37,862 nt of DNA from an uncultured Peptococcaceae bacterium (GTDB lineage: Bacteria > Bacillota > Peptococcia > Peptococcales > Peptococcaceae), in assembly GCA_937976375.1 (NCBI GenBank), contig CALJRU010000069.1, positions 1 to 37,862 of the forward strand. Direction: 5' to 3'. The notes under the pieces were generated by a model, which worked only from the letters and a program-made list of their open reading frames with translations, was not told the origin of the DNA and ran no database searches. The position numbers were made by a program, and so were the translations under genes. Shown here one piece after another: positions 1 through 8,879 of the stretch (its first letter is position 1; every line of letters begins with the position of its first letter).

Positions 1-848
1 TAGCTTACGATCAAACCAATATTGCCACCACCAACCATCAAAACGTTTTTCGCCGGAATGACACCTTCCATATTCATCAAGGTTTGAACAGCACCCGCAC
101 CATATACGCCAGGAAGGTCATTATTTGGAAATACAAGGTTCTTTTCAAAAGCACCCGTTGCAATAATAATTTTTTCAGCTTTAATGCCTTCAACCACGCC
201 ATTTTTATCAACCATCACAACGCCATTTTTATAAAAGCCTGCTGCGATAGAATCCGTCCACAATGTAATTTTTGGCATACTTTTGATTTTTGCAGCCAAA
301 TCAATAGAAATCTTAACGCCTCTGGTTCCAGCATTTTGCTTTTCTGAGCCAAAAAACTTATGAGTTTGTTTGATCAATTGTCCCCCCAGATCGCTATTTC
401 TTTCTAATAAAATCACTTCCACGCCTGCTTCTGCCGCTTCAATAGCTGCACACATTCCAGCTGGGCCGCCGCCAATAATAAGTAATTCTGTAGTTATCAA
501 TTCACGTTCATTACTAAGTTTTGCTTCAATATTAACATCAACTTCAGGCTTTACATTTCCAATTTGCCGTTCAACAGTGATGCCTTCTCTCAACGGTTCG
601 ACACAAACTCTTACATTTGGAATTCCATTTACCTTCATTAAACAAGAAGAGCAATTCCCGATTGCACAGAAAAGACCTCTATGACGATGTTTTTTTTCGG
701 TTTCATGTAAAGAACGAATGCCTGCCGCATGAAGTGCAGCCGCAATAGTCTCTCCTTCATACCCTTTTAATTCCTGCCCTTCAAAGGTAAAAGTAACTTC
801 TCTTCCTTTTTCGAACTCTAAAATTGGGTGCTCACTTATTCTGGCCAT
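1..848 (-). CDS. Iron-sulfur/FAD oxidoreductase, amine-dehydrogenase alpha-type subunit (partial, 3' end cut)
   Basis: The open frame runs from an ATG at 848 off the left edge of the window; 282 codons are visible and no stop. The start follows GGAGG with 9 nt spacing. Residues 1-95 form a 2Fe-2S domain of the Fer2_4 type (sarcosine oxidase alpha N-terminus), with cysteines at about 61, 66, 69 and 82 in the pattern C-x4-C-x2-C-x12-C. An FAD-binding Rossmann motif GGGPAG follows at 125-130. Near the cut edge a second dinucleotide motif (GGGNIG) suggests an NAD(P)-type pyridine nucleotide-disulfide oxidoreductase fold. The family includes HcnB, opine oxidase A and sarcosine oxidase alpha, which pass electrons from a DAO-type partner to an acceptor. 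That partner is the gene 33 nt upstream. The substrate cannot be read from the sequence. Confidence 0.85.
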   Translation of the reverse strand, partial: MARISEHPILEFEKGREVTFTFEGQELKGYEGETIAAALHAAGIRSLHETEKKHRHRGLFCAIGNCSSCLMKVNGIPNVRVCVEPLREGITVERQIGNVKPEVDVNIEAKLSNERELITTELLIIGGGPAGMCAAIEAAEAGVEVILLERNSDLGGQLIKQTHKFFGSEKQNAGTRGVKISIDLAAKIKSMPKITLWTDSIAAGFYKNGVVMVDKNGVVEGIKAEKIIIATGAFEKNLVFPNNDLPGVYGAGAVQTLMNMEGVIPAKNVLMVGGGNIGLIVS

Positions 849-881
849 AATCTAACGCCTCCAAATACTTAATACTATTTT

Positions 882-2057
882 TTATTTTTGAAATCTGCTA
901 TACAAAAATGGTGCAATTTCGTCCGTTATTTTCCCATCAATGATATAATCGGACATAATATCACCCATTGCCGGACCATATCCAATCCCGCCACCTTCAT
1001 GACCAGTCGCCATAATCATACCTTGCAATTCATCAACAGGACCTAAAATTGGACCACCTTCACAATAAGGTCTAAGACCGGCGTAAGTTCTAATAATATT
1101 AATATCTTTTAAAAATGGTACATATTGTGTTGCATAATTGCAGATTGCACGCAGAATTTCGTAGGAAGTACTCTTATCATATCCACTCCACTCTCTATTA
1201 CTTCCAAACAGAATATTTCCGGTATGTGTTTGTTCAAGGAAAAGGTTGACCCCCATCTTCATACTTGGATCATCGGAGGTTTCAGCCAATTCTGGATGGT
1301 ATTTCAATGCTACATAGCGACAGCAAATCAAAATATGATTAACGACAGGAGCAAGTTGTTCGCAAACAATAATATTTCCGCGTCTTGGGATTACAGGAAC
1401 ATCCATACCAGCCATTTTCCCAATTTCTGGAGAAAATACTCCGGCTGCATTAACGACCATTTCTGTATAAATAATGCCTTTAGACGTTACAACGCCCTTT
1501 ACTTTTCCATTTTCTACTAAAATATCTGTTACTGGGGTATTCGTAAGGACTGTTGCGCCTAATTTTGCGGCAGCATTTGCATATCCAAGCGTTACGTCCA
1601 TCGGACTTACCAAAGCATCATCTAAACAATAGGATACGGCACAAATATTTTTGGACAAACATGGTTCAATCTTTCTTGCATCATCGCCACTGATCAATGA
1701 TACATTGATGCCGACACCAACCTGTTGCTTAATGGTATCTTCAATAGTACCCACCAGCGATGGGTCGTCGATCATAACCATACTTCCCATCTTGTTGTAA
1801 TGCACTTCACGCCCAAGTTCCTGACTCAAGTTTTCATACATCCTATTGCTTTTCTGCTGGATTTTTTGCATTAATCCTGGTGCTTTTGTATGAATCATTA
1901 CACCGCTATCACACGCACTCGAAGATTCTTCTCCGATTCCACGACGCTCTACAAGAACTACATTTTTTACACCTTTCTTTGCTAAATAATAAGTGATTGC
2001 AGTCCCGATAATACCTCCACCAATCACAACAACATTTGCTGTCTGACTCATAGTCAT
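882..2057 (-). CDS. FAD-dependent oxidoreductase, DAO family (amine/amino-acid oxidase-like)
   Basis: 391 residues, typical of the DAO superfamily (glycine oxidase, sarcosine oxidase beta, HcnC, opine oxidase B). The N-terminus carries the FAD dinucleotide motif GGGIIG at about residues 13-18, followed by an acidic residue at the end of beta-2 (VERR). A C-terminal GLRPYCEGGPILGPV segment and a GHEGGGIGYGPA segment are the usual FAD-contacting DAO signatures. Two in-frame ATGs (2057 and 2051) lie behind AGAAGGAAGG; I keep the longer. It sits between ridA-like and iron-sulfur/FAD genes on the same strand, so the likely role is the catalytic subunit that oxidises a C-N bond to an imine. It could equally act on an N-methylated amino acid, a D-amino acid or an opine. 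Confidence 0.88.
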   Translation of the reverse strand: MTMSQTANVVVIGGGIIGTAITYYLAKKGVKNVVLVERRGIGEESSSACDSGVMIHTKAPGLMQKIQQKSNRMYENLSQELGREVHYNKMGSMVMIDDPSLVGTIEDTIKQQVGVGINVSLISGDDARKIEPCLSKNICAVSYCLDDALVSPMDVTLGYANAAAKLGATVLTNTPVTDILVENGKVKGVVTSKGIIYTEMVVNAAGVFSPEIGKMAGMDVPVIPRRGNIIVCEQLAPVVNHILICCRYVALKYHPELAETSDDPSMKMGVNLFLEQTHTGNILFGSNREWSGYDKSTSYEILRAICNYATQYVPFLKDINIIRTYAGLRPYCEGGPILGPVDELQGMIMATGHEGGGIGYGPAMGDIMSDYIIDGKITDEIAPFLYSRFQK

Positions 2058-2096
2058 TCGACCTTCCTTCTAAATTCTTTTTGATTTATACCATTT

Positions 2097-2573
2097 TTAA
2101 CATTCAGCCAACGACTCATCTTTTAGTTCCACATCTAAAGTGATTTCCAAGGAAGCATCCCCAAATAACGAAGAAATGCCAACTGCAAATCTTGCATGTC
2201 TGCCAGCATCTCCAAAGATTTCAACCAATAAATCCGATGCACCATTTAATACTTTTGATTGATTATGAAAATCATCTTTCGAAACGATATATCCGCTTAC
2301 TTTCAAAACTCTATTAATATTATCAAGGCCACCACATAATTTGTTGAGTGCTGCCAAAGCATTCAACGTTGCCAATCTAGCCCCCTGATATCCTTCTGCA
2401 ATGCGATCATCGCTTAATTTTCCTGTACATGTCCATGTGCCATTGGCTTTTGGTGTAAAACCAGAAGACGTAACAATCTTTCCACTGCGAGAAGCCAACA
2501 TATAATTTGCCACAGGAACAACCACTTCAGGCAATACAATATTTTTTTCTTTTAACACATCTTCAATAGACAT
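2097..2573 (-). CDS. RidA/YjgF family protein (imine/enamine deaminase-like)
   Basis: 158 residues, matching the longer YjgF/YER057c/UK114 subfamily. Family-like stretches include TSSGFTPK near residue 36, then GYQGARLATLNALAAL, and a C-terminal ARFAVGISSLFGDASLEI block with the usual trimer-interface arginine. RidA proteins hydrolyse reactive imines or enamines to keto compounds and ammonia. Placement directly upstream of a DAO-type oxidase fits disposal of the imine that oxidase would release. The start follows GGGGG with about 8 nt spacing. This is the first gene of the three-gene oxidase operon, and a terminator at 2652-2693 separates it from the regulator gene upstream. Confidence 0.85.
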   Translation of the reverse strand: MSIEDVLKEKNIVLPEVVVPVANYMLASRSGKIVTSSGFTPKANGTWTCTGKLSDDRIAEGYQGARLATLNALAALNKLCGGLDNINRVLKVSGYIVSKDDFHNQSKVLNGASDLLVEIFGDAGRHARFAVGISSLFGDASLEITLDVELKDESLAEC

Positions 2574-2651
2574 TTTTATTTCCCCCTGATTAATCCTATT
2601 TAAATATTTATACCCTATGCATTCTATTCATTTGTATACATATTGTGTATT

Positions 2652-2693
2652 AAAAAAGATTAACTTATTTATGTTACAAAGCTAATCTTTTTT
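2652..2693 (-). terminator. Intrinsic terminator downstream of the PucR-type gene
   Basis: Arms at 2652-2666 and 2679-2693 pair with one mismatch. They are AT-rich and end in a run of six T on the minus strand. The hairpin starts 26 nt after the stop of the PucR-type gene and separates it from the oxidase operon. Confidence 0.7.
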
Positions 2694-2718
2694 CAGTTAC
2701 CTTTTAGCGATCCTTCTT

Positions 2719-3879
2719 TTACATAATATTGTGCAGCATAATTGCCAAATAAAGTTGAACACGCACATCAATCTCAGATAAATCACAATCCAATAACTCA
2801 TTTATTTTCTTGATTTTATAAACTACAGTATTTCGATGGATAAACAATTTATCAGCAGTGTCATTAATATTACAATTATTATTTAAGTAAACATTTAGAA
2901 ATTCGAGATAATCGGAACCATTATTTTGATCATGTTCTTCTAATTTTCCTAACATATCACTATAATATCTTTTGATGGTTTCTTTATTATCAATAGACAA
3001 TAGTAATTGATAAACGCCTAGTTCTCTATACCGAACCAATATATTCATCCAACCCATGCGTTCACTTAGGTTAACAACTTTTTTTGCTTGCACATATGCT
3101 TGAGACAATTTTCCGATTTCCGGATGGTTAATACTGCTTCCTACGAAAAATTTGTACTCTTTCATTCGCAATAGCATGATGATTTTTAACATGATCATTC
3201 TAATATCTTCTTCAGCATAATTAGAAAACACAAATACAAAAATATCATCCATTGTTAAGACAAAAGACTTATCACCTGCTGACAGTAATAATTTTTCCAT
3301 AGATTTAACAATCCACGGGGTCTCTGAACTGCTCATAACATCCGGATTCCTCATTTTTATTATTGTCACTGAATATGACTCATTTTTTTTAAAACCATAT
3401 TGTAAAAGTGTTGGTAAATACCCTTCCATTTTTTCTGGAAAAGATATCGCATTTTTCATTGCTGAAAAAAGTTGACGATTTATTTTTTCTGATTCCAACA
3501 ACTGAATGCTTAACAACTTTGTAATGTTAGAAATATTAACAGAATATGTGACCATCATGAGCGGAAAGCTCTTCTCATTACAAAACTTTTTCACCTTTTC
3601 TGAAATACACTTTAAATAGTAGCCATACGCAATCACTAAGCCACTGCTTTTTCGGTCTATTAATTTTTCAAGGAATTGCATAAAATGATGTTCATCATCA
3701 AGTTTTTCTCCAGACGAAAAGACCAATTCCTTTTCATTAATATGATCAATCTCAAACATATTCTCGGCCATATGAAACCATTCGATGATATTATTAACAC
3801 CTTCTTTTCCAGCTATAATACTAACTTTATAGTCGCTAACAGCTTCCATAAATCGATCTACCGTGATACTCACACGCAT
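2719..3879 (-). CDS. PucR-family transcriptional regulator
   Basis: 386 residues with the PucR layout. The N-terminal ~120 residues resemble the PucR ligand-binding domain (GKEGVNNIIEWFHMAEN, then ELVFSSGEKL). The middle is a GGDEF-like/CdaR-type linker. The C-terminal helix-turn-helix is at about 325-382, with the diagnostic NDTADKLFIHRNTVVYKIKK segment. Such proteins are activators for purine, amino-acid or sugar-acid catabolism and respond to a pathway ligand. By position it should control the neighbouring oxidase operon and/or the antiporter. The ATG follows AGGGAGG with about 4 nt spacing; a short hairpin (3885-3900) covers this ribosome binding site. Confidence 0.85.
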   Translation of the reverse strand: MRVSITVDRFMEAVSDYKVSIIAGKEGVNNIIEWFHMAENMFEIDHINEKELVFSSGEKLDDEHHFMQFLEKLIDRKSSGLVIAYGYYLKCISEKVKKFCNEKSFPLMMVTYSVNISNITKLLSIQLLESEKINRQLFSAMKNAISFPEKMEGYLPTLLQYGFKKNESYSVTIIKMRNPDVMSSSETPWIVKSMEKLLLSAGDKSFVLTMDDIFVFVFSNYAEEDIRMIMLKIIMLLRMKEYKFFVGSSINHPEIGKLSQAYVQAKKVVNLSERMGWMNILVRYRELGVYQLLLSIDNKETIKRYYSDMLGKLEEHDQNNGSDYLEFLNVYLNNNCNINDTADKLFIHRNTVVYKIKKINELLDCDLSEIDVRVQLYLAIMLHNIM

Positions 3880-3938
3880 TCATCCTCCCTAAAATGGGAG
3901 ATAATATTTAAATATTCCCCATCATTTTATGATAACGT

Positions 3939-5345
3939 TTATTTTTTGTTTAAATAACGTATACCTTTTCCAGAAATAGCCCAAATCATTGCAAATACAA
4001 CGCAGAGATAACAAGGAATGCACCATACAGCATACGCGCTTACGGAAACACCCAATAAATCCATATAGTAAATGCCAGATGCCCCCCATGGTACAAATGG
4101 CAATAGCATCGTCCCAGCATCTTCTAATGTTCTAGAAAGATTTGCACCGTGCAGGCCCATTCTTGCATATGCATCTTTTAACAAGAAACCAACCATAATG
4201 ATGGATATAGATGCAACACCTGCCGTAAATACTAAAATGGCACTTGCAATAATTGTCACACCAATTAATTTCCATCGACAATCAATTTTGTGAGAAATTC
4301 TTTCAAGAATTACATCCAAGCAGCCAATTTTTGCAACAATGCCAGCAAAAGCATAGCCACAAATAATAGTATTGACAATTGTCATCATAGATGAAATGCC
4401 ACCACGATTCAGCAAGTTTATAATTGTATCATTTGTTACTGCACTTGCAGCTGAAGTTGCTGTAACCATATCTACTTTAAAACCACTTACGCAAGCTGCA
4501 ACACCTGCTGAAAAATCAAATCCGTGAAAAATCATCCCTAATGCGATGGCAGCTACTGATGACAGTAGCATCAACGGAACGGTTGGTTGTCTCAGTAAAG
4601 CTCCCACAATAACAATGACAGCAGGCAATAAAAGCACAATATTAAAATCATATATCGATGATAAATTATTAGATAGTGCTTCAATATTTGCCGAGTTTGC
4701 TGCGCTAATCGTTAAGTTTCTGCCAGCAATAAACCATACAATCAAACCAACGCAAGAAGCAGGAATTGTCGTCCAAAACATTTGGCGAATATGGTCAAAG
4801 AGATCAACGCCACAAACCATTGGTGCAAGGTTCGTGGTATCGGATAATGGCGACATTTTATCACCAAATACACCACCAGAAATAATTGCGCCAGCAGCCA
4901 TCCCTAATGGAATGCCCATTTCAGCAGCCACTCCGATTAATGCTAAACCTGCCGTTGCAACTGATCCCCATGCCGTACCAGTTGCAGTAGATACGATCGC
5001 AGTAATAAGAAAGGCAGCCACCAAAAATAATTGTGGGCTTATGAGCTTTAAACCAAGATAAATCAAATAAGGGACAGTGCCTGAATATATCCAGGTTCCT
5101 ATTACAATACCAACACATATCAAAATATAGATAACAGGAAGGCTGGTTGCTAAGTTTTCAGTAATCCCTTTTTCCATATCCTGATAAGAATATCCCAGCC
5201 TTTTACCAACAATTGCGGCGTAAAATGCTGCTAAAATCAAAAGAGGTTGAATATCAAGTTTTAATAAACCTTTACCAATGCCAATAATAATAACCATCAC
5301 TACGAAGCAAGATATTGCTTCCATTAAAGTTGGTTTTCTCGCCAT
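3939..5345 (-). CDS. NhaC-family Na+/H+ antiporter
   Basis: 468 residues from the ATG at 5345, chosen because GGGAGGG lies 7 nt upstream; an in-frame ATG at 5366 has no such site. The protein is hydrophobic throughout with about 11-12 membrane segments. Conserved NhaC stretches include STATGTAWGSVATAGLAL, GAIISGGVFGDKMSPLSDTTNLAP near residues 165-190, and FVPWGASG near the C-terminus. NhaC proteins exchange sodium and protons; several catabolic-cluster members instead move small organic acids or amino-acid derivatives (malate-lactate antiporter MleN is a relative). Linked to an amine oxidation module, substrate import coupled to sodium is an inference. Only 59 nt separate it from the downstream regulator gene, with no clear terminator, so the two may be cotranscribed. 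Confidence 0.88.
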   Translation of the reverse strand: MARKPTLMEAISCFVVMVIIIGIGKGLLKLDIQPLLILAAFYAAIVGKRLGYSYQDMEKGITENLATSLPVIYILICVGIVIGTWIYSGTVPYLIYLGLKLISPQLFLVAAFLITAIVSTATGTAWGSVATAGLALIGVAAEMGIPLGMAAGAIISGGVFGDKMSPLSDTTNLAPMVCGVDLFDHIRQMFWTTIPASCVGLIVWFIAGRNLTISAANSANIEALSNNLSSIYDFNIVLLLPAVIVIVGALLRQPTVPLMLLSSVAAIALGMIFHGFDFSAGVAACVSGFKVDMVTATSAASAVTNDTIINLLNRGGISSMMTIVNTIICGYAFAGIVAKIGCLDVILERISHKIDCRWKLIGVTIIASAILVFTAGVASISIIMVGFLLKDAYARMGLHGANLSRTLEDAGTMLLPFVPWGASGIYYMDLLGVSVSAYAVWCIPCYLCVVFAMIWAISGKGIRYLNKK

Positions 5346-5366
5346 AAATAACCCTCCCATTTTCAA

Positions 5367-5702
5367 AGACAGCTAAATAATCACAGTCAATCATTTCATA
5401 CAACTATACTTAAAAGCATTTCTTAAACACTAAAATGTTTTATATCAGTACAGTTTATTTGAAAAGAATTCCATATTTATTAGGAATAATAACTTTAGAA
5501 AATTAGGCCAACATTGCTTTAATTATACGAGATATTTTTATACAGTTTTATTCTAACATACTTTATTTAATATTGGATCAAAGTTTACTCAATCGATTGA
5601 TAACTTCTAATTGTTTATATATTAATCTCTGACAAACATATTCACAATATGCTCAATAAACAAATTATTTTGTCATTTTACCATGCACCCATGACATAAC
5701 AA
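5367..5702. other. AT-rich intergenic stretch upstream of the antiporter gene
   Basis: About 340 nt with no supported gene. On the minus strand it should hold the promoter of the nhaC-like gene; several TATAAT-like hexamers occur but none has a convincing -35 partner at standard spacing. I see no RNA motif or repeat. Confidence 0.5.
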
Positions 5703-5757
5703 AAAACAGTAGAATAATCATTGAGTAATAAGCTTTCAATGATTATTCTACTGTTTT
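5703..5757 (-). terminator. Long perfect hairpin terminator after crcB, at a composition boundary
   Basis: Arms 5703-5724 and 5736-5757 are perfectly complementary (22 bp) around an 11-nt loop, with T runs on both strands. It begins 29 nt beyond the crcB stop and would stop crcB transcription on the minus strand. It lies where the AT-rich left part meets the GC-richer rest. Confidence 0.75.
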
Positions 5758-5786
5758 GCAACAATATAAATATAAATCTTGATTAA

Positions 5787-6158
5787 TTATCTCAATCTGG
5801 CGACCATTTGACCGGCGAATACCGCGATCAGACCAAGGATCATACTGGCAAGCATATAGGCCACTGCTGTGCCTTGTCGGCCAGTGGTGAGCAGTTTCAA
5901 CGCTTCACTGGAGAAGGTGGAGAAAGTGGTGAACCCTCCGCAGAGACCAATTTGCAAAAAGAGCACAAGATTGCGCGAAAAGGCTGGATTGAGCACCGCC
6001 GTTTCACTGACAATACCGAGCACAAAGGCGCCGATAATATTGATGCAAAACGTTTTAATTGGAAACCCACTGGCGGTTTCCACCGCGATCAATCCGATCA
6101 AATAACGGCAGACACTGCCGATAAAGCCGCCGAGGCCAACAAACAAACATTCAAGCAT
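5787..6158 (-). CDS. crcB: Fluoride ion channel FluC/CrcB
   Basis: 123 residues, the normal length of a dual-topology FluC subunit, with four membrane segments. The N-terminal GGFIGSVCRYLIG matches the family GGxxGAxxRY signature. The central NIIGAFVLG and GLCGGFTTFSTFSSE segments carry the conserved asparagine, the TTFSTF sodium/fluoride pore motif and the phenylalanine track. FluC exports fluoride passively as a dimer. It is a single copy here, so a homodimer is expected. A good promoter (6259-6287) precedes it, but I cannot find the fluoride riboswitch consensus in the leader. Confidence 0.93.
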   Translation of the reverse strand: MLECLFVGLGGFIGSVCRYLIGLIAVETASGFPIKTFCINIIGAFVLGIVSETAVLNPAFSRNLVLFLQIGLCGGFTTFSTFSSEALKLLTTGRQGTAVAYMLASMILGLIAVFAGQMVARLR

Positions 6159-6258
6159 GGGACGCTTCCTTTCTTTTTAAGAAAACACACCGCAATTCAG
6201 TGCAATTTCAGGATTTCTTTCTACAATGATTAGCAGAACTGCGCATTCTGCCCTTGTT

Positions 6259-6287
6259 ATTATAGTCCGAGCGTTCTATTTCGGCAA
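6259..6287 (-). promoter_or_regulatory. Sigma-70/A promoter for crcB
   Basis: Minus strand TTGCCG (6287-6282), 17-nt spacer, TATAAT (6264-6259). About 100 nt of leader follows before the crcB start. Confidence 0.65.
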
Positions 6288-6311
6288 GAAAAGCACACAA
6301 AGAATTGCCTC

Positions 6312-6340
6312 TTGCCTGTATTACCATTCTCCGTTATGCT
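6312..6340 (+). promoter_or_regulatory. Promoter for the DUF4127 lipoprotein gene
   Basis: TTGCCT at 6312-6317, 17-nt spacer, TATGCT at 6335-6340. The TTG start codon lies 33 nt further on. Confidence 0.55.
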
Positions 6341-6372
6341 AAAAGAAATACCTGCTGAAAGGAGGCTGTCTC

Positions 6373-7968
6373 TTGCATAAATTACGCTCATTGTTCTTAC
6401 TCATGCTCTGTCTTATTTTACCGCTCAGCACATTCAGCGGTTGTGCGCTGAATGACGAACCGCCAACGATTGCCTTGGTGCCTTTGGACAGCCGTCCTTG
6501 CAACACACAATATCCACTGCTGCTGGCACAAACAGAGGCTGCCTCGCTGCTCTTGCCGCCCGAGGAAGACATGGACAATTTTCTCGACAACGCCGACAGT
6601 GAAGCGTTGTGGAATTGGCTGGAAAGCGCATCTGAAAGCGCCGATGATCTGGTCATTTTTACCAACAGTCTGTTTTGCGGCGGACTCATCGCCAGCCGTT
6701 CCAGCGGTGCCTATGATGACATTGAGGATGATCTTGAACGGCTTGAAACCCTTTGCAATAATTTCAAGAAAGACAATCACCACTCCATCACAGTGATACA
6801 GGTGCTGCCAAGACTGACGCCCAATCAGTTCGATGATGACCTCTATCCTTATGTGGATGCACTGACCGCCTATGGCGAAGCTTGGGATAAAGCCGACGCA
6901 GCCGGCAACGCCGCGCCAGCCTCTGCGGCAAATGTTCCTGCAGACGCCCTCGAAGAATACCGTGCACTGCATGAAAAAAGCGCCGATCTCGCCGAATCAC
7001 TGAACAATCTGGCAAGCGAAGGATTCATTGACCACCTTATCATCAGCCAGGACGACGGCGATGTCAACTGTCCTGCCAACATCACTTTCCGGCACTTGGA
7101 ATCAAACAAAGCCGACAATACGTCCCTCATCCACGGTGCTGACGAACTTGCCATGCTGCTTGTAAGCGATCTGGCGGCAGCCGATCTGGATGCACCTTCA
7201 GTCCAAGTGCTCTATTCCGATGAAGACGACAAGGATCAGTGCTACCCTTATGAATCGATCACGCTGGAGGAAATGACCGAGCAGAAACTCGCGCTTTCTG
7301 GGCTGCAAGCAGATGGTGGCGACGCCACAGCCACGGTCTATCTCCATACCGAAAGCGATGATCTCAACAAAACACAGGAAGCCATTGAGGATCACAATGG
7401 TCTTTTTGCGCTCGCTGATGTGGCATCGACCAATCAAGCCGACCCAGCGCTCGTTGACACGCTCATGAACAGCGATAGTTTCGACAAGATCGACGCTTAC
7501 GCCGGCTGGAACACCGCTGGTAACAGCATCGGCACCGTTTGCGCCACGCTGCGTGCCATTGGCGCCTTGGATGCCCGCTGGGATGATCTGGATGACGACG
7601 AAAAGAACGCCGCCGTCCTAACCTTGTACAGTTTCCGTGCGGTGCGCCTGGGAGAAGACGTCTGCTACATGGCAGCTATTCGCGACGCTTTGCAAAGCGA
7701 TTTTCTCAGTGCAGGCCTCAGCGACCACACCAGCGCTTTTGCAAGTAACGCCGCCTGGCAAACCGCCAACGACCGTCTCGCAACAGCCTATGCGCCTTGC
7801 AATCAGCAGCTTGCGTCCCTATTCAACGGCAGCCACACCCTGCAGCTTGGCAGTCACACACCACAAGTCAGTATCAGTGATTTTGACAGCACCGCCAGTT
7901 TCCCATGGGCACGCAGCTTCGAAGTAAAAATCACGCCGACAATGACCCTGCAACTCGCCTCGTCATAA
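6373..7968 (+). CDS. DUF4127 family lipoprotein
   Basis: 531 residues from a TTG start behind AAAGGAGG (7 nt spacing). The N-terminus is a short lipoprotein signal peptide with a hydrophobic core and FSGC lipobox near residue 24, so the mature protein should be tethered to the outer face of the membrane. The DUF4127 signature PLDSRPCN follows at about 37-44, then FTNSLFCGGLIASR, a VLPRLTP segment and an ISQDDGDVN segment. DUF4127 proteins are widespread in Bacillota and have no firm assigned function. The N-terminal arrangement resembles a metal- or sugar-phosphate-binding fold, but I would not assign a reaction. It is monocistronic, bounded by its own promoter and the terminator at 7974-8003. 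Confidence 0.88.
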   Translation: MHKLRSLFLLMLCLILPLSTFSGCALNDEPPTIALVPLDSRPCNTQYPLLLAQTEAASLLLPPEEDMDNFLDNADSEALWNWLESASESADDLVIFTNSLFCGGLIASRSSGAYDDIEDDLERLETLCNNFKKDNHHSITVIQVLPRLTPNQFDDDLYPYVDALTAYGEAWDKADAAGNAAPASAANVPADALEEYRALHEKSADLAESLNNLASEGFIDHLIISQDDGDVNCPANITFRHLESNKADNTSLIHGADELAMLLVSDLAAADLDAPSVQVLYSDEDDKDQCYPYESITLEEMTEQKLALSGLQADGGDATATVYLHTESDDLNKTQEAIEDHNGLFALADVASTNQADPALVDTLMNSDSFDKIDAYAGWNTAGNSIGTVCATLRAIGALDARWDDLDDDEKNAAVLTLYSFRAVRLGEDVCYMAAIRDALQSDFLSAGLSDHTSAFASNAAWQTANDRLATAYAPCNQQLASLFNGSHTLQLGSHTPQVSISDFDSTASFPWARSFEVKITPTMTLQLASS

Positions 7969-7973
7969 ACAAC

Positions 7974-8003
7974 AAAATCCCAGCAGATAGCTGCTGGGAT
8001 TTT
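7974..8003. terminator. Bidirectional terminator between convergent genes
   Basis: Perfect 13-bp arms 7974-7986 and 7991-8003 around ATAG, with AAAA/TTTT on both flanks. It serves the DUF4127 gene on the plus strand and the methyltransferase gene on the minus strand. Confidence 0.85.
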
Positions 8004-8006
8004 CTA

Positions 8007-8789
8007 TTATCCTTGATGTTTTCTGCGGCGGCGAATTTCATAGAGCAACACGCCTGTCGCCACGCCAACGTTGAGACTTTCCACATTGTTTTCCAAAGGA
8101 ATGCGCACCATCTGATCATATTCCTCAATTTGGCTGGCACCGTTGCCTTCGTTGCCGACCACCAGGGCAATTTTTTCCGGCAGCGTTTCAAAGGCTTCGT
8201 CATAGTCGACACCATCCATATCGGCAACGACGAACTGGAAACCATACTTTTTCAAAACATGGACGATTTCGTCAACATCTTCAATCATGTACACTGGCAG
8301 CTTGAAAATGGTGCCCATGGTCGAGCGCAGCACCTTCTTATTGGAAAAATCCACGGTGCCTTTAAGGCAGAACACTGCTTTGGCACCACTCGCCAGCGTC
8401 GTGCGAATGATGGAGCCAAGATTGCCCGGGTCCTGCACACCATCGACAACAACCACCGTATCCATCACTGGCCAGCTTTCTTCGCTCCAATCTGGGAAGG
8501 ACACAATAGCAGCAATGTCCTGCGGGTTGACGGTGGACATGGAATCTTCAAGAATTTCTGGATCTACCAGAAACGCCGGTCCATCGTAATCGGCCAGTAA
8601 ATCTTCATATTTATTTTCCGATCCTTCAGCGATCAGAATCACATGAATCATGGCGCCGCTTTCGATGGCTTCTTCCACAAAACGCCGTCCTTCAGCAACA
8701 AACTGTTCAAACGCGAGACGATATTTACGCTTTTCGAGTGCGCGCATGCGTTTGATCCATTGATTTTTATCTGATTCAATGACTTTCAT
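8007..8789 (-). CDS. TrmH/SpoU-family RNA 2'-O-methyltransferase
   Basis: 260 residues from the ATG at 8789, behind AGAGGA with about 6 nt spacing; an in-frame upstream ATG (8840) has no ribosome binding site and overlaps the promoter. An N-terminal substrate-binding domain is followed by the SPOUT catalytic domain. Motif 1 is QDPGNLGSIIRT, with the catalytic Asn/Arg region. Motif 2 is LVVGNEGNGAS and motif 3 is RIPLENNVESLNVGVATGVLLYE, the trefoil knot that binds S-adenosylmethionine. These enzymes methylate ribose in 23S rRNA or tRNA; the rRNA type (RlmB/YsgA-like) is likely from length and domain order. The exact nucleotide is unknown. Confidence 0.92.
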   Translation of the reverse strand: MKVIESDKNQWIKRMRALEKRKYRLAFEQFVAEGRRFVEEAIESGAMIHVILIAEGSENKYEDLLADYDGPAFLVDPEILEDSMSTVNPQDIAAIVSFPDWSEESWPVMDTVVVVDGVQDPGNLGSIIRTTLASGAKAVFCLKGTVDFSNKKVLRSTMGTIFKLPVYMIEDVDEIVHVLKKYGFQFVVADMDGVDYDEAFETLPEKIALVVGNEGNGASQIEEYDQMVRIPLENNVESLNVGVATGVLLYEIRRRRKHQG

Positions 8790-8830
8790 GCTTTTCCTCT
8801 TTCCTTCATTGAGTGTTGGTCTTTTGTCCC

Positions 8831-8860
8831 AGTATAACACATTCCTTTCTTGTATGGAAA
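8831..8860 (-). promoter_or_regulatory. Probable promoter for the methyltransferase gene
   Basis: Minus strand TTTCCA (8860-8855), 18-nt spacer, TATACT (8836-8831), 41 nt upstream of the chosen start. Confidence 0.45.
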
Positions 8861-8879
8861 ATTATTTCACGCCACCCTC

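Noticed and set aside
6159..6258. Fluoride riboswitch in the crcB leader
   Set aside because: The leader lacks the conserved GGNGAUGG start and the paired pseudoknot blocks of that RNA; only a promoter and a ribosome binding site are supported.
8007..8840. Longer methyltransferase frame starting at 8840
   Set aside because: The extra 17 codons overlap the -10 element and have no ribosome binding site; the ATG at 8789 has one.
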